Shown in pieces: positions 24,801 to 40,200 of a stretch of DNA of 64,000 nt. The notes under the pieces were generated by a model. The model saw only the letters and a list, made by a program, of their open reading frames with translations. It made no database searches and had not been told where the DNA came from. This stretch comes from Mimachlamys varia (taxonomy: Eukaryota; Mollusca; Bivalvia; Pectinida; Pectinidae), in assembly GCA_947623455.1 (NCBI GenBank), contig OX392542.1, positions 6,083,625-6,147,624 on the forward strand, read 5' to 3'. The stretch's first letter is position 1; the number at the start of each line of letters is the position of its first letter. The position numbers and the translations under genes are program-made.

Positions 24801-27800
24801 AGGAGAATAAACACAAGGTATTCTGATAATAAACAAGGAGAATAAACACAAGGTATTCTGATAATAAACAAGGAGAATAAACACAAGGTATTCTGATACA
24901 AGGAGAATAAACACAAGGTATTCTGATAATAAACAAGGAGAATAAACACAAGGTATTCTGATAATAAACAAGGAGAATAAACACAAGGTATTCTGATAAT
25001 AAACAAGGAGAATAAACACAAGGTATTCTGATAATACACAAGGGGAATAAACACAAGGTATTCTAATAATACACAAGGGGAAAAAACACAAGGTATTCTG
25101 ATACAAGGAGAATAAACACAAGGTATTCTGATAATACACAAGGGGAATAAACACAAGGTATTCTGATACAAGGAGAATAAACACAAGGTATTCTGATAAT
25201 AAACAAGGAGAATAAACACAAGGTATTCTGATAATACACAAGGGGAATAAACACAAGGTATTCTGATAATACACAAGGGGAATAAACACAAGGAATTCTG
25301 ATACAAGGAGAATAAACACAAGGTATTCTGATAATAGACAAGGAGAATAAACACAAGGTATTCTGATAATAAACAAGGAGAATAAACACAAGGTATTCTG
25401 ATAATAAACAAGGAGAATAAACACAAGGTATTCTGATAATAAACAAGGAGAATAAAAACAAGGTATTCTGATAATAAACAAGGAGAATAAACACAAGGTA
25501 TTCTGATAATAGACAAGGAGAATAAACACAAGGTATTCTGATAATAGACAAGGAGAATAAACACAAGGTATTCTGATAATAAACAAGGAGAATAAACACA
25601 AGGTATTCTGATAATAAACAAGGAGAATAAAAACAAGGTATTCTGATAATAAACAAGGAGAATAAACACAAGGTATTCTGAAACAAGGGGAATAAACACA
25701 AGGTATTCTGATAATAGACAAGGAGAATAAACACAAGGTATTCTGATAATACACAAGGGGAATAAACACAAGGTATTCTGATACAAGGAGAATAAACACA
25801 AGGTATTCTGATAATAGACAAGGAGAATAAACACAAGGTATTCTGATAATAAACAAGGAGAATAAACACAAGGTATTCTGATAATAAACAAGGGGAATAA
25901 ACACAAGGTATTTTGATAATAAACAAAGAGAATAAACACAAGGTATTCTGAAAATAAACCAGGAGAATAAACACAAGGTCTTCTGATAATAAACAAGGAG
26001 AATAAACACAAGGTATTCTGATAATAGACAAGGAGAATAAACACAAGTTATTCTGATAATAGACAAGGAGAATAAACACATGGTACTGCGATAATAAACA
26101 AGGAGAATAAATACAAGGTATTCTGATAATAGACAAGGGGAATAAACACAAGGTATTCTGATAATAGACAAGGAGAATAAACGAAAGGTATTCTGATAAT
26201 AAACAAGGAGAATAAACACAAGGTATTCTGATAATAGACAAGGAGAATAAACACAAGGTATTCTGATAATAGACAAGGAGAATAAACACAAGGTATTCTG
26301 ATACAAGGGGAATAAACACATGGTATTCTGATAATAGACAAGGAGAATAAACACAAGGTATTCTGATATAAGGGGAATAAACACAAGGTATTCTGATAAT
26401 AAACAAGGAGAATAAACACAAGGTATTCTGATACAAGGAGAATAAACACAAGGTATTCTGATAATAGACAAGGGGAATAAACACAAGGTATTCTGATAAT
26501 AGACAAGGAGAATAAACACAAGGTATTCTGATACAAGGAGAATAAACACAAGGTATTCTGATAATAAACAAGGGGAATAAACACAAGGTATTCTGAGAAT
26601 AGACAAGGAGAATAAACACAAGGTATTCTGATAATAGACAAGGAGAATAAACACAAGGTATTCTGATACAAGGGGAATAACCACAAGGTATTCTGATAAT
26701 AAACAAGGAGAATAAACACAAGGTATTCTGATACAAGGAGAATAAACACAAGGTATTCTGATAATAAACAAGGAGAATAAACACAAGGTATTCTGATAAT
26801 GGACAAGGGGAATAAACACAAGGTATTCTGATAATAGACAAGGAGAATAAACACAAGGTATTCTGATAATGGACAAGGGGAATAAACACAAGGTATTCTG
26901 ATAATAGACAAGGAGAATAAACACAAGGTATTCTGATAATGGGCAAGGGGAATAAACACAAGGTATTCTGATAATAAACAAGGAGAATAAACACAAGGTA
27001 TTCTGATAATAAACAAGGAGAATAAACACAAGGTATTCTGATACAATGGGAATAAACACAAGGTATTCTGATACAAGGGGAATAAACACAAGGTATTCTG
27101 ATAATAAACAAGGAGAATAAACACAAGGTATTCTGATAATAAACAAAGAGAATAAACACAAGGTATTCTGATAATAAACAAGGAGCACAAGGTATTCTGA
27201 TAATAAACAAGGAGAATAAACACAAGGTATTCTGATAATAAACAAGGAGAATAAACACAAGGTATTCTGATACAAGGAGAATAAACACAAGGTATTCTGA
27301 TAATAAACAAGGAGAATAAACACAAGGTATTCTGATACAAGGAGAATAAACACAAGGTATTCTGATACAAGGAGAATAAACACAAGGTATTCTGATAATA
27401 AACAAGGAGAATAAACACAAGGTATTCTGATAATAAACAAGGAGAATAAAAACAAGGTATTCTGATAATAAACAAGGAGAATAAACACAAGGTATTCTGA
27501 TAATAAACAAGGAGAATAAACACAAGGTATTCTGATAATAAACAAGGAGAATAAAAACAAGGTATTCTGATAATAAACAAGGAGAATAAACACAAGGTAT
27601 TCTGAAACAAGGGGAATAAACACAAGGTATTCTGATAATAGACAAGGAGAATAAACACAAGGTATTCTGATAATAAACAAGGGGAATAAACACAAGGTAT
27701 TCTGATAATAGACAAGGGGAATAAACACAAGGTATTCTGATAATAAACAAGGAGAATAAACACAAGGTATTCTGATAATAAACAAGGAGAATAAACACAA

Positions 27801-30800
27801 GGTATTCTGATAATAAACAAGGAGAATAAACACAAGGTATTCTGATAATAAACAAGGAGAATAAAAACAAGGTATTCTGATAATAAACAAGGAGAATAAA
27901 AACAAGGTATTCTGATAATAAACAAGGAGAATAAACACAAGGTATTCTGATAATAAACAAGGAGAATAAACACAAGGTATTCTGATACAAGGAGAATAAA
28001 CACAAGGTATTCTGATACAAGGGGAATAAACACAAGGTATTCTGATAATAAACAAGGGGAATAAACACAAGGTATTCTGATAATAAACAAGGGGAATAAA
28101 CACAAGGTATTCTGATAATAAACAAGGGGAATAAACATAAGGTATTCTGATAATAGACAAGGAGAATAAACACAAGGTATTCTGATAATAGACAAGGAGA
28201 ATAAACACAAGGTATTCTGATACAAGGGGAATAAACACAAGGTATTCTGATACAAGGGGAATAAACACAAGGTATTCTGATAATAGACAAGGGGAATAAA
28301 CAAAAGGTATTCTGATAATAAACAAGGAGAATAAACACAATGTATTCTGATAATAAACAAGGAGAATAAACACAAGGTATTCTGATAATAAACAAGGAGA
28401 ATAAACACAAGGTATTCTGATACAAGGAGAATAAACACAAGGTATTCTGATAATAAACAAGGAGAATAAACACAAGGTATTCTGATACAAGGAGAATAAA
28501 CACAAGGTATTCTGATACAAGGAGAATAAACACAAGGTATTCTGATACACGGGGAATAAACACAAGGTATTCTGATAATAGACAAGGGGAATAAACACAA
28601 GGTATTCTGATAATAAACAAGGAGAATAAACACAAGGTATTCTGATACAAGGGGAATAAACACAAGGTATTCTGATAATAGACAAGGAGAATAAACACAA
28701 GGTATTCTGATAATAAACAAGGAGAATAAACACAAGGTATTCTGATACAAGGGGAATAAACACAAGGTATTCTGATAATAGACAAGGAGAATAAACACAA
28801 GGTATTCTGATAATAAACAAGGAGAATAAACACAAGGTATTCTGATACAAGGAGAATAAACACAAGGTATTCTGATACAAGGGGAATAAACACAAGGTAT
28901 TCTGATAATAGACAAGGAGAATAAACACAAGGTATTCTGATACAAGGGGAATAAACACAAGGTATTCTGATAATAGACAAGGAGAATAAACACAAGGTAT
29001 TCTGATAATAAACAAGGGGAATAAACACAAGGTATTCTGATAATAGACAAGGAGAATAAACACAAGGTATTCTAATACAAGGGGAATAAACACAAGGTAT
29101 TCTGATAATAGACAAGGAGAATAAACACAAGGTATTCTGATACAAGGGGAATAAACACAAGGTATTCTGATAATAAACAAGGAGAATAAACACAAGGTAT
29201 TCTGATACAAGGGGAATAAACACAAGGTATTCTGATAATAGACAAGGAGAATAAACACAAGGTATTCTGATAATAAATAAAGAGAATAAACACAAGGTAT
29301 TCTGATAATAGACAAGGGGAATAAACACAAGGTATTCTGATAATAGACAAGGAGAATAAACACAAGGTATTCTGATAATAAACAAGGAGAATAAACACAA
29401 GGTATTCTGATAATAGACAAGGAGAATAAACACATGGTATTCTGATAATAAACAAGGGGAATAAACACAAGGTATTCTGATAATAGACAAGGGGAATAAA
29501 CACAAGGTATTCTGATAATAGACAAGGAGAATAAACACAAGGTATTCTGATAATAAACAAGGAGAATAAACACAAGGTATTCTGATAATAGACAAGGAGA
29601 ATAAACACAAGGTATTCTGATAATAGACAAGGAGAATAAACACAAGGTATTCTGATACAAGGGGAATAAACACATGGTATTCTGATAATAGACAAGGAGA
29701 ATAAACACAAGGTATTCTGATATAAGGGGAATAAACACAAGGTATTCTGATAATAAACAAGGAGAATAAACACAAGGTATTCTGATACAAGGAGAATAAA
29801 CACAAGGTATTCTGATAATAGACAAGGGGAATAAACACAAGGTATTCTGATAATAGACAAGGAGAATAAACACAAGGTATTCTGATAATAAACAAGGGGA
29901 ATAAACACAAGGTATTCTGAGAATAGACAAGGAGAATAAACACAAGGTATTCTGATAATAGACAAGGAGAATAAACACAAGGTATTCTGATACAAGGGGA
30001 ATAACCACAAGGTATTCTGATAATAAACAAGGAGAATAAACACAAGGTATTCTGATACAAGGAGAATAAACACAAGGTATTCTGATAATAAACAAGGAGA
30101 ATAAACACAAGGTATTCTGATAATGGACAAGGGGAATAAACACAAGGTATTCTGATAATAGACAAGGAGAATAAACACAAGGTATTCTGATAATGGACAA
30201 GGGGAATAAACACAAGGTATTCTGATAATAGACAAGGAGAATAAACACAAGGTATTCTGATAATGGGCAAGGGGAATAAACACAAGGTATTCTGATAATA
30301 AACAAGGAGAATAAACACAAGGTATTCTGATAATAAACAAGGAGAATAAACACAAGGTATTCTGATAATAGACAAGGAGAATAAACACAAGGTATTCTGA
30401 TAATAAACAAGGGGAATAAACACAAGGTATTCTGATAATAAACAAGGGGAATAAACACAAGGTATTCTGATAATAAACAAGGAGAATAAACACAAGGTAT
30501 TCTGATACAATGGGAATAAACACAAGGTATTCTGATACAAGGGGAATAAACACAAGGTATTCTGATAATAAACAAGGAGAATAAACACAAGGTATTCTGA
30601 TAATAAACAAAGAGAATAAACACAAGGTATTCTGATAATAAACAAGGAGCACAAGGTATTCTGATAATAAACAAGGAGAATAAACACAAGGTATTCTGAT
30701 AATAAACAAGGAGAATAAACACAAGGTATTCTGATACAAGGAGAATAAACACAAGGTATTCTGATAATAAACAAGGAGAATAAACACAAGGTATTCTGAT

Positions 30801-33474
30801 ACAAGGAGAATAAACACAAGGTATTCTGATACAAGGAGAATAAACACAAGGTATTCTGATAATAAACAAGGAGAATAAACACAAGGTATTCTGATAATAA
30901 ACAAGAAGAATAAAAACAAGGTATTCTGATAATAAACAAGGAGAATAAACACAAGGTATTCTGATAATAAACAAGGAGAATAAACACAAGGTATTCTGAT
31001 AATAAACAAGGAGAATAAAAACAAGGTATTCTGATAATAAACAAGGAGAATAAACACAAGGTATTCTGAAACAAGGGGAATAAACACAAGGTATTCTGAT
31101 AATAGACAAGGAGAATAAACACAAGGTATTCTGATAATAAACAAGGAGAATAAACACAAGGTATTCTGATAATAAACAAGGAGAATAAACACAAGGTATT
31201 CTGATAATAAACAAGGAGAATAAAAACAAGGTATTCTGATAATAAACAAGGAGAATAAAAACAAGGTATTCTGATAATAAACAAGGAGAATAAACACAAG
31301 GTATTCTGATAATAAACAAGGAGAATAAACACAAGGTATTCTGATACAAGGAGAATAAACACAAGGTATTCTGATACAAGGGGAATAAACACAAGGTATT
31401 CTGATAATAAACAAGGGGAATAAACACAAGGTATTCTGATAATAAACAAGGAGAATAAACACAAGGTATTCTGAAACAAGGGGAATAAACACAAGGTATT
31501 CTGATAATAGACAAGGAGAATAAACACAAGGTATTCTGATAATAGACAAGGAGAATAAACACAAGGTATTCTGATAATAGACAAGGAGAATAAACACAAG
31601 GTATTCTGATACAAGGGGAATAAACACAAGGTATTCTGATACAAGGGGAATAAACACAAGGTATTCTGATAATAGACAAGGGGAATAAACAAAAGGTATT
31701 CTGATAATAAACAAGGAGAATAAACACAAGGTATTCTGATAATAAACAAGGAGAATAAACACAAGGTATTCTGATAATAAACAAGGAGAATAAACACAAG
31801 GTATTCTGATACAAGGAGAATAAACACAAGGTATTCTGATAATAAACAAGGAGAATAAACACAAGGTATTCTGATACAAGGAGAATAAACACAAGGTATT
31901 CTGATACAAGGAGAATAAACACAAGGTATTCTGATACAAGGGGAATAAACACAAGGTATTCTGATAATAGACAAGGGGAATAAACACAAGGTATTCTGAT
32001 AATAAACAAGGAGAATAAACACAAGGTATTCTGATACAAGGGGAATAAACACAAGGTATTCTGATAATAGACAAGGAGAATAAACACAAGGTATTCTGAT
32101 AATAAACAAGGAGAATAAACACAAGGTATTCTGATACAAGGGGAATAAACACAAGGTATTCTGATAATAGACAAGGAGAATAAACACAAGGTATTCTGAT
32201 AATAAACAAGGAGAATAAACACAAGGTATTCTGATACAAGGAGAATAAACACAAGGTATTCTGATACAAGGGGAATAAACACAAGGTATTCTGATAATAG
32301 ACAAGGAGAATAAACACAAGGTATTCTGATACAAGGGGAATAAACACAAGGTATTCTGATAATAGACAAGGAGAATAAACACAAGGTATTCTGATAATAG
32401 ACAAGGAGAATAAACACAAGGTATTCTAATACAAGGGGAATAAACACAAGGTATTCTGATAATAGACAAGGAGAATAAACACAAGGTATTCTGATACAAG
32501 GGGAATAAACACAAGGTATTCTGATAATAAACAAGGAGAATAAACACAAGGTATTCTGATACAAGGGGAATAAACACAAGGTATTCTGATAATAGACAAG
32601 GAGAATAAACACAAGGTATTCTGATAATAAATAAAGAGAATAAACACAAGGTATTCTGATAATAGACAAGGGGAATAAACACAAGGTATTCTGATAATAG
32701 ACAAGGAGAATAAACACAAGGTATTCTGATAATAAACAAGGAGAATAAACACAAGGTATTCTGATAATAGACAAGGAGAATAAACACATGGTATTCTGAT
32801 AATAAACAAGGGGAATAAACACAAGGTATTCTGATAATAGACAAGGGGAATAAACACAAGGTATTCTGATAATAGACAAGGAGAATAAACACAAGGTATT
32901 CTGATAATAAACAAGGAGAATAAACACAAGGTATTCTGATAATAAACAAGGAGAATAAACACAAGGTATTCTGATAATAAACAAAGAGAATAAACACGAG
33001 GTATTCTGATAATAAACAAAGAAAATAAACACAAGGTATTCTGATAATAAACAAGGAGAATAAACACAATGTATTCTGATACAAGGAGAATAAACACAAG
33101 GTATTCTGATACAAAGAGAATAAACACAATGTATTCTGATACAAGGGGAATAAACACATGGTATTCTGATAATAAACAAGGGGAATAAACACAAGGTATT
33201 CTGATAATAAACAAAGAGAATAAACACAAGGTATTCTGATAATAAACAAAGAGAATAAACACAAGGTATTCTGATAATAAACAAGGAGAATAAACACAAT
33301 GTATTCTGATACAAGGAGAATAAACACAAGGTATTCTGATACAAAGAGAATAAACACAAGGTATTCTGATAATAAACAAGGGGAATAAACACAAGGTATT
33401 CTGATACAAGGAGAATAAACACAAGGTATTCTGATACAAAGAGAATAAACACAAGGTATTCTGATAATACACAA
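15837..33474. repeat. Higher-order repeat of satellite B, left half (about 9.1-9.3 kb, two copies)
   Basis: Rare marker variants recur at a near-constant offset. TACTGCGATA occurs at 16781 and 26084 (9,303 bp). The deletion marker GGAGCACAAGG recurs from 17881 to 27184 (9,303) and from 21550 to 30648 (9,098). The CTAATA variant recurs from 15837 to 25063 (9,226), 19735 to 29071 (9,336) and 23293 to 32425 (9,132). Within each copy there is an internal duplication of about 3.4-3.7 kb (for example 17881 to 21550 and 27184 to 30648). Offset differences reflect gain or loss of units. Confidence 0.85.
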
Positions 33475-36400
33475 GGGGAATTAACACAAGGTATTCTGAT
33501 AATAAACAAGGAGAATAAACACAAGGTATTCTGATACAAGGAGAATAAACACAAGGTATTCTGATACAAGGGGAATAAACACAAGGTATTCTGATAATAG
33601 ACAAGGAGAATAAACACAAGGTATTCTGATAATAAACAAGGGGAATAAACACATGGTATTCTGATAATAGACAAGGAGAATAAACACAAGGTATTCTGAT
33701 ATAAGGGGAATAAACACAAGGTATTCTGATAATAAACAAGGAGAATAAACACAAGGTATTATGATATAAGGGGAATAAACACAAGGTATTCTGATAATAA
33801 ACAAGGAGAATAAACACAAGGTATTCTGATATAAGGGGAATAAACACAAGGTATTCTGATAATAAACAAGGAGAATAAACACAAGGTATTCTGATAATAA
33901 ATAAAGAGAATAAACACAAGGTATTCTGATACAAGGAGAATAAACACAAGGTATTCTGATAATAAATAAAGAGAATAAACACAAGGTATTCTGATACAAG
34001 GAGAATAAACACAAGGTATTCTGATATAAGGAGAATAAACACAAGGTATTCTGATACAAGGGGAATAACCACAAGGTATTCTGATAATAGACAAGGAGAA
34101 TAAACACAAGGTATTCTGATAATAGACAAGGAGAATAAACACAAGGTATTCAGATAATAAAAAAGGGGAATAAACACAAGGTATTCTGATAATAGACAAG
34201 GGAATAAACACAAGGTATTCTGATACAAGGAGAATAAACACATGGTATTCTGATACAAGGAGAATAAACACAAGGTATTCTGATAATAGACAAGGATAAT
34301 GAACACAAGGTATTCTGATACAAGGAGAATAAAAACAAGGTATTCTGATAATAAACAAGGAGAATAAACACAAGGTATTCTGATAATAAAAAAGGGGAAT
34401 AAACACAAGGTATTCTGATAATAGACAAGGAGAATAAACACAAGGTATTCTGATAATAAACAAGAAGAATGAACACAAGGTATTCTGATAATAAACAAGG
34501 AGAATAAACACAAGGTATTCTGATAATAAACAAGGAGAATAAACACAAGGTATTCTGATATAAGGAGAATAAACACAAGGTATTCTGATACAAGGAGAAT
34601 AAACACAAGGTATTCTGATAATAGACAAGGGGAATAAACACAAGAAATTCTGATAATAAACAAGGGGAATAAACACAAGGTATTCTGATACAAGGGGAAT
34701 AAACACAAGGTATTCTGATACAAGGAGAATAAACACAAGGTATTCTGATACAAGGAGAATAAACACAAGGTAGTCTGATAATAAACAAGGGGAATAAACA
34801 CAAGGTATTCTGATAATAAACAAGGAGAATAAACACAAGGTATTCTGATACAAGGAGAATAAACACAAGGTATTCTGATAATAAACAAGGAGAATAAACA
34901 CAAGGTATTCTGATAATAAACAAGGAGAATAAACACAAGGTATTCTGATAATAGACAAGGAGAATAAACACAAGGTATTCTGATAATAAACAAGGGGAAT
35001 AAACACAAGGTATTCTGATACAAGGGGAATAAACACAAGGTATTCTGATACAAGGAGAATAAACACAAGGTATTCTGATAATAAACAAGGAGAATAAACA
35101 CAATGTATTCTGATACAAGGAGAATAAACACAAGGTATTCTGATATAAAGAGTATAAACACAAGGTATTCTGATAATAAAAAAGGAGAATAAACGCAAGG
35201 TATTCTGATAATAAACAAGGAGAATAAACACAAGGTATTCTGATAATAAACAAGGAGAATAAACACAAGGTATTCTGATAATAAACAAGGGGAATAAACA
35301 CAAGGTATTCTGATAATAAACAAGGAGAATAAACACAAGATATTCTGATAATAGACAAGGAGAATAAACACAAGGTATTCTGATACAAGGAGAATAAACA
35401 CAAGGTATTCTGATAATAACCAAGGGGAATAAACACAAGGTATTCTGATAATAAACCAGGAGAATAAACACAAGGTATTCTGATACAGGGAGAATAAACA
35501 CAAGGTATTCTGATAATAAACAAGGAGAATAAACACAAGGTATTCTGATATAAGGAGAATAAACACAAGGTATTCTGATACAAGGAGAATAAACACAAGG
35601 TATTCTGATAATAGACAAGGGGAATAAACACAAGAAATTCTGATAATAAACAAGGGGAATAAACACAAGGTATTCTGATACAAGGGGAATAAACACAAGG
35701 TATTCTGATACAAGGAGAATAAACACAAGGTATTCTGATACAAGGAGAATAAACACAAGGTAGTCTGATAATAAACAAGGGGAATAAACACAAGGTATTC
35801 TGATAATAAACAAGGAGAATAAACACAAGGTATTCTGATACAAGGAGAATAAACACAAGGTATTCTGATAATAAACAAGGAGAATAAACACAAGGTATTC
35901 TGATAATAAAAAAGGAGAATAAACGCAAGGTATTCTGATAATAAACAAGGAGAATAAACACAAGGTATTCTGATAATAAACAAGGAGAATAAACACAAGG
36001 TATTCTGATAATAAACAAGGGGAATAAACACAAGGTATTCTGATAATAAACAAGGAGAATAAACACAAGATATTCTGATAATAGACAAGGAGAATAAACA
36101 CAAGGTATTCTGATACAAGGAGAATAAACACAAGGTATTCTGATAATAAACAAGGGGAATAAACACAAGGTATTCTGATAATAAACCAGGAGAATAAACA
36201 CAAGGTATTCTGATACAAGGAGAATAAACACAAGGTATTCTGATAATAAACAAGGAGAATAAACACAAGGTATTCTGATAATAAACAAGGAGAATAAACA
36301 CAAGGTATTCTGATACAAGGAGAATAAACACAAGGTATTCTGATAATAAACAAAGAGAATAAACACAAGGTATTCTGATAATAAACAAGGAGAATAAACA

Positions 36401-37292
36401 CAAGGTATTCTGATACAAGGAGAATAAACACAAGGTATTCTGATAATAAACAAGGAGAATAAACACAAGGTATTCTGATAATACACAAGGGGAATAAACA
36501 CAAGGTATTCTGATAATAAACAAGGGGAATAAACACAAGGTATTCTGATAATAAACAAGGAGAATAAACACAAGGTATTCTGATAATACACAAGGGGAAT
36601 AAACACAAGGTATTCTGATAATAAACAAGGAGAATAAACACAAGGTATTCTGATAATAAACAAGGGGAATAAACACAAGGTATTCTGATAATAAACAAGG
36701 GGAATAAACACAAGGTATTCTGATAATAAACAAGGAGAATAAACACAAGGTATTCTGATGATAAACAAGGGGAATAAACACAAGGTATTCTGATAATAGA
36801 CAAGGAGAATAAACACAAGGTATTCTGATAATAGACAAGGAGAATAAACACAAGGTATTCTGATAATAAAAAAGGGGAATAAACACAAGGTATTCTGATA
36901 CAAGGAGAATAAACACAAGGTATTCTGATACAAGGAGAATAAACACAAGGTATTCTGATAATAAACAAGGAGAATAAACACAAGGTATTCTGATAATAAA
37001 TAAGGAGAATAAACACAAGGTATTCTGATAATAAACAAGGAGAATAAACACAAGGTATTCTGATAATACACAAGGGGAATAAACACAAGGTATTCTGATA
37101 ATAGACAAGGGGAATAAACACAAGGTATTCTGATAATAAACAAGGAGAATAAACACAAGGTATTCTGATACAAGGAGAATAAACACAAGGTATTCTGATA
37201 TAAGGAGAATAAACACAAGGTATTCTGATATAAAGAGAATAAACACAAGGTATTCTGATAATAAACAAGGGGAATAAACACAAGGTATTCTG

Positions 37293-40200
37293 ATATTAAA
37301 CAAGGAGAATAAACACAAGGTATTCTGATAATAGACAAGGAGAATAAACACAAGGTATTCTGATAATAGACAAGGGAATAAACACAAGGTATTCTGATAC
37401 AAGGAGAATAAACACATGGTATTCTGATACAAGGAGAATAAACACAAGGTATTCTGATAATAGACAAGGATAATGAACACAAGGTATTCTGATACAAGGA
37501 GAATAAAAACAAGGTATTCTGATAATAAACAAGGAGAATAAACACAAGGTATTCTGATAATAAACAAGGGGAATAAACACAAGGTATTCTGATAATAGAC
37601 AAGGAGAATAAACACAAGGTATTCTGATACAAGGGGAATAAACACAAGGTATTCTGATACAAGGAGAATAAACACAAGGTATTCTGATACAAGGAGAATA
37701 AACACAAGGTATTCTGATAATAGACAAGGGGAATAAACACAAGGTATTCTGATACAAGGGGAATAAACACAAGGTATTCTGATACAAGGAGAATAAACAC
37801 AAGGTATTCTGATACAAGGAGAATAAACACAAGGTATTCTGATAATAGACAAGGGGAATAAACACAAAAAATTCTGATAATAAACAAGGGGAATAAACAC
37901 AAGGTATTCTGATACAAGGGGAATAAACACAAGGTATTCTAATAATAAACAAGGATAATAAACACAAGGTATTCTGATAATAAAAAAGGAGAATAAACGC
38001 AAGGTATTCTGATAATAAACAAGGAGAATAAACACAAGGTATTCTGATAATAAACAAGGGGAATAAACACAAGGTATTCTGATAATAAACAAGGGGAATA
38101 AACACAAGGTATTCTGATAATAAACAAAGAGAATAAACACAAGATATTCTGATAATAGACAAGGAGAATAAACACAAGGTATTCTGATACAAGGAGAATA
38201 AACACAAGGTATTCTGATAATAAACAAGGGGAATAAACACAAGGTATTCTGATAATAAACCAGGAGAATAAACACAAGGTATTCTGATACAAGGAGAATA
38301 AACACAAGGTATTCTGATAATAAACAAGGAGAATAAACACAAGGTATTCTGATAATAAACAAGGAGAATAAACACAAGGTATTCTGATACAAGGAGAATA
38401 AACACAAGGTATTCTGATAATAAACAAAGAGAATAAACACAAGGTATTCTGATAATAAACAAGGAGAATAAACACAATGTATTCTGATACAAGGAGAATA
38501 AACACAAGGTATTCTGATAATAAACAAGGGGAATAAACACAAGGTATTCTGATAATAAATAAGGAGAATAAACACAAGGTATTCTGATAATAAACAAGGA
38601 AAATAAACACAAGGTATTCTGATAATACACAAGGGGAATAAACACAAGGTATTCTGATAATAGACAAGGAGAATAAACACAAGGTATTCTGATAATAAAA
38701 AAGGGGAATAAACACAAGGTATTCTGATACAAGGAGAATAAACACAAGGTATTCTGATACAAGGAGAATAAACACAAGGTATTCTGATAATAAATAAGGA
38801 GAATAAACACAAGGTATTCTGATAATAAACAAGGAAAATAAACACAAGGTATTCTGATAATAGACAAGGGGAATAAACACAAGGTATTCTGATAATAGAC
38901 AAGGAGAATAAACACAAGGTATTCTGATAATAAAAAAGGGGAATAAACACAAGGTATTCTGATACAAGGAGAATAAACACAAGGTATTCTGATACAAGGA
39001 GAATAAACACAAGGTATTCTGATAATAAACAAGGAGAATAAACACAAGGTATTCTGATAATAAATAAGGAGAATAAACACAAGGTATTCTGATAATAAAC
39101 AAGGAGAATAAACACAAGGTATTCTGATAATACACAAGGGGAATAAACACAAGGTATTCTGATAATAGACAAGGGGAATAAACACAAGGTATTCTGATAA
39201 TAAACAAGGAGAATAAACACAAGGTATTCTGATACAAGGAGAATAAACACAAGGTATTCTGATATAAGGAGAATAAACACAAGGTATTCTGATATAAAGA
39301 GAATAAACACAAGGTATTCTGATAATAAACAAGGGGAATAAACACAAGGTATTCTGATATTAAACAAGGAGAATAAACACAAGGTATTCTGATAATAGAC
39401 AAGGAGAATAAACACAAGGTATTCTGATAATAGAGAAGGGAATAAACACAAGGTATTCTGATACAAGGAGAATAAACACATGGTATTCTGATACAAGGAG
39501 AATAAACACAAGGTATTCTGATAATAGACAAGGATAATGAACACAAGGTATTCTGATACAAGGAGAATAAAAACAAGGTATTCTGATAATAAACAAGGAG
39601 AATAAACACAAGGTATTCTGATAATAAAAAAGGGGAATAAACACAAGGTATTCTGATAATAGACAAGGGGAATAAACACAAGGTATTCTGATACAAGGGG
39701 AATAAACACAAGGTATTCTGATACAAGGAGAATAAACACAAGGTATTCTGATACAAGAAGAATAAACACAAGGTATTCTGAAAATAGACAAGGGGAATAA
39801 ACACAAGGTATTCTGATACAAGGGGAATAAACACAAGGTATTCTGATACAAGGAGAATAAACACAAGGTATTCTGATACAAGGAGAATAAACACAAGGTA
39901 TTCTGATAATAGACAAGGGGAATAAACACAAGAAATTCTGATAATAAACAAGGGGAATAAACACAAGGTATTCTGATACAAGGGGAATAAACACAAGGTA
40001 TTCTGATACAAGGAGAATAAACACAAGGTATTCTGATACAAGGAGAATAAACACAAGGTATTCTGATAATAAACAAGGAGAATAAACACAAGGTATTCTG
40101 ATAATAAACAAGGGGAATAAACACAAGGTATTCTGATAATAGACAAGGGGAATAAACACAAGGTATTCTGATACCAGGGGAATAAACACAAGGTATTCTG

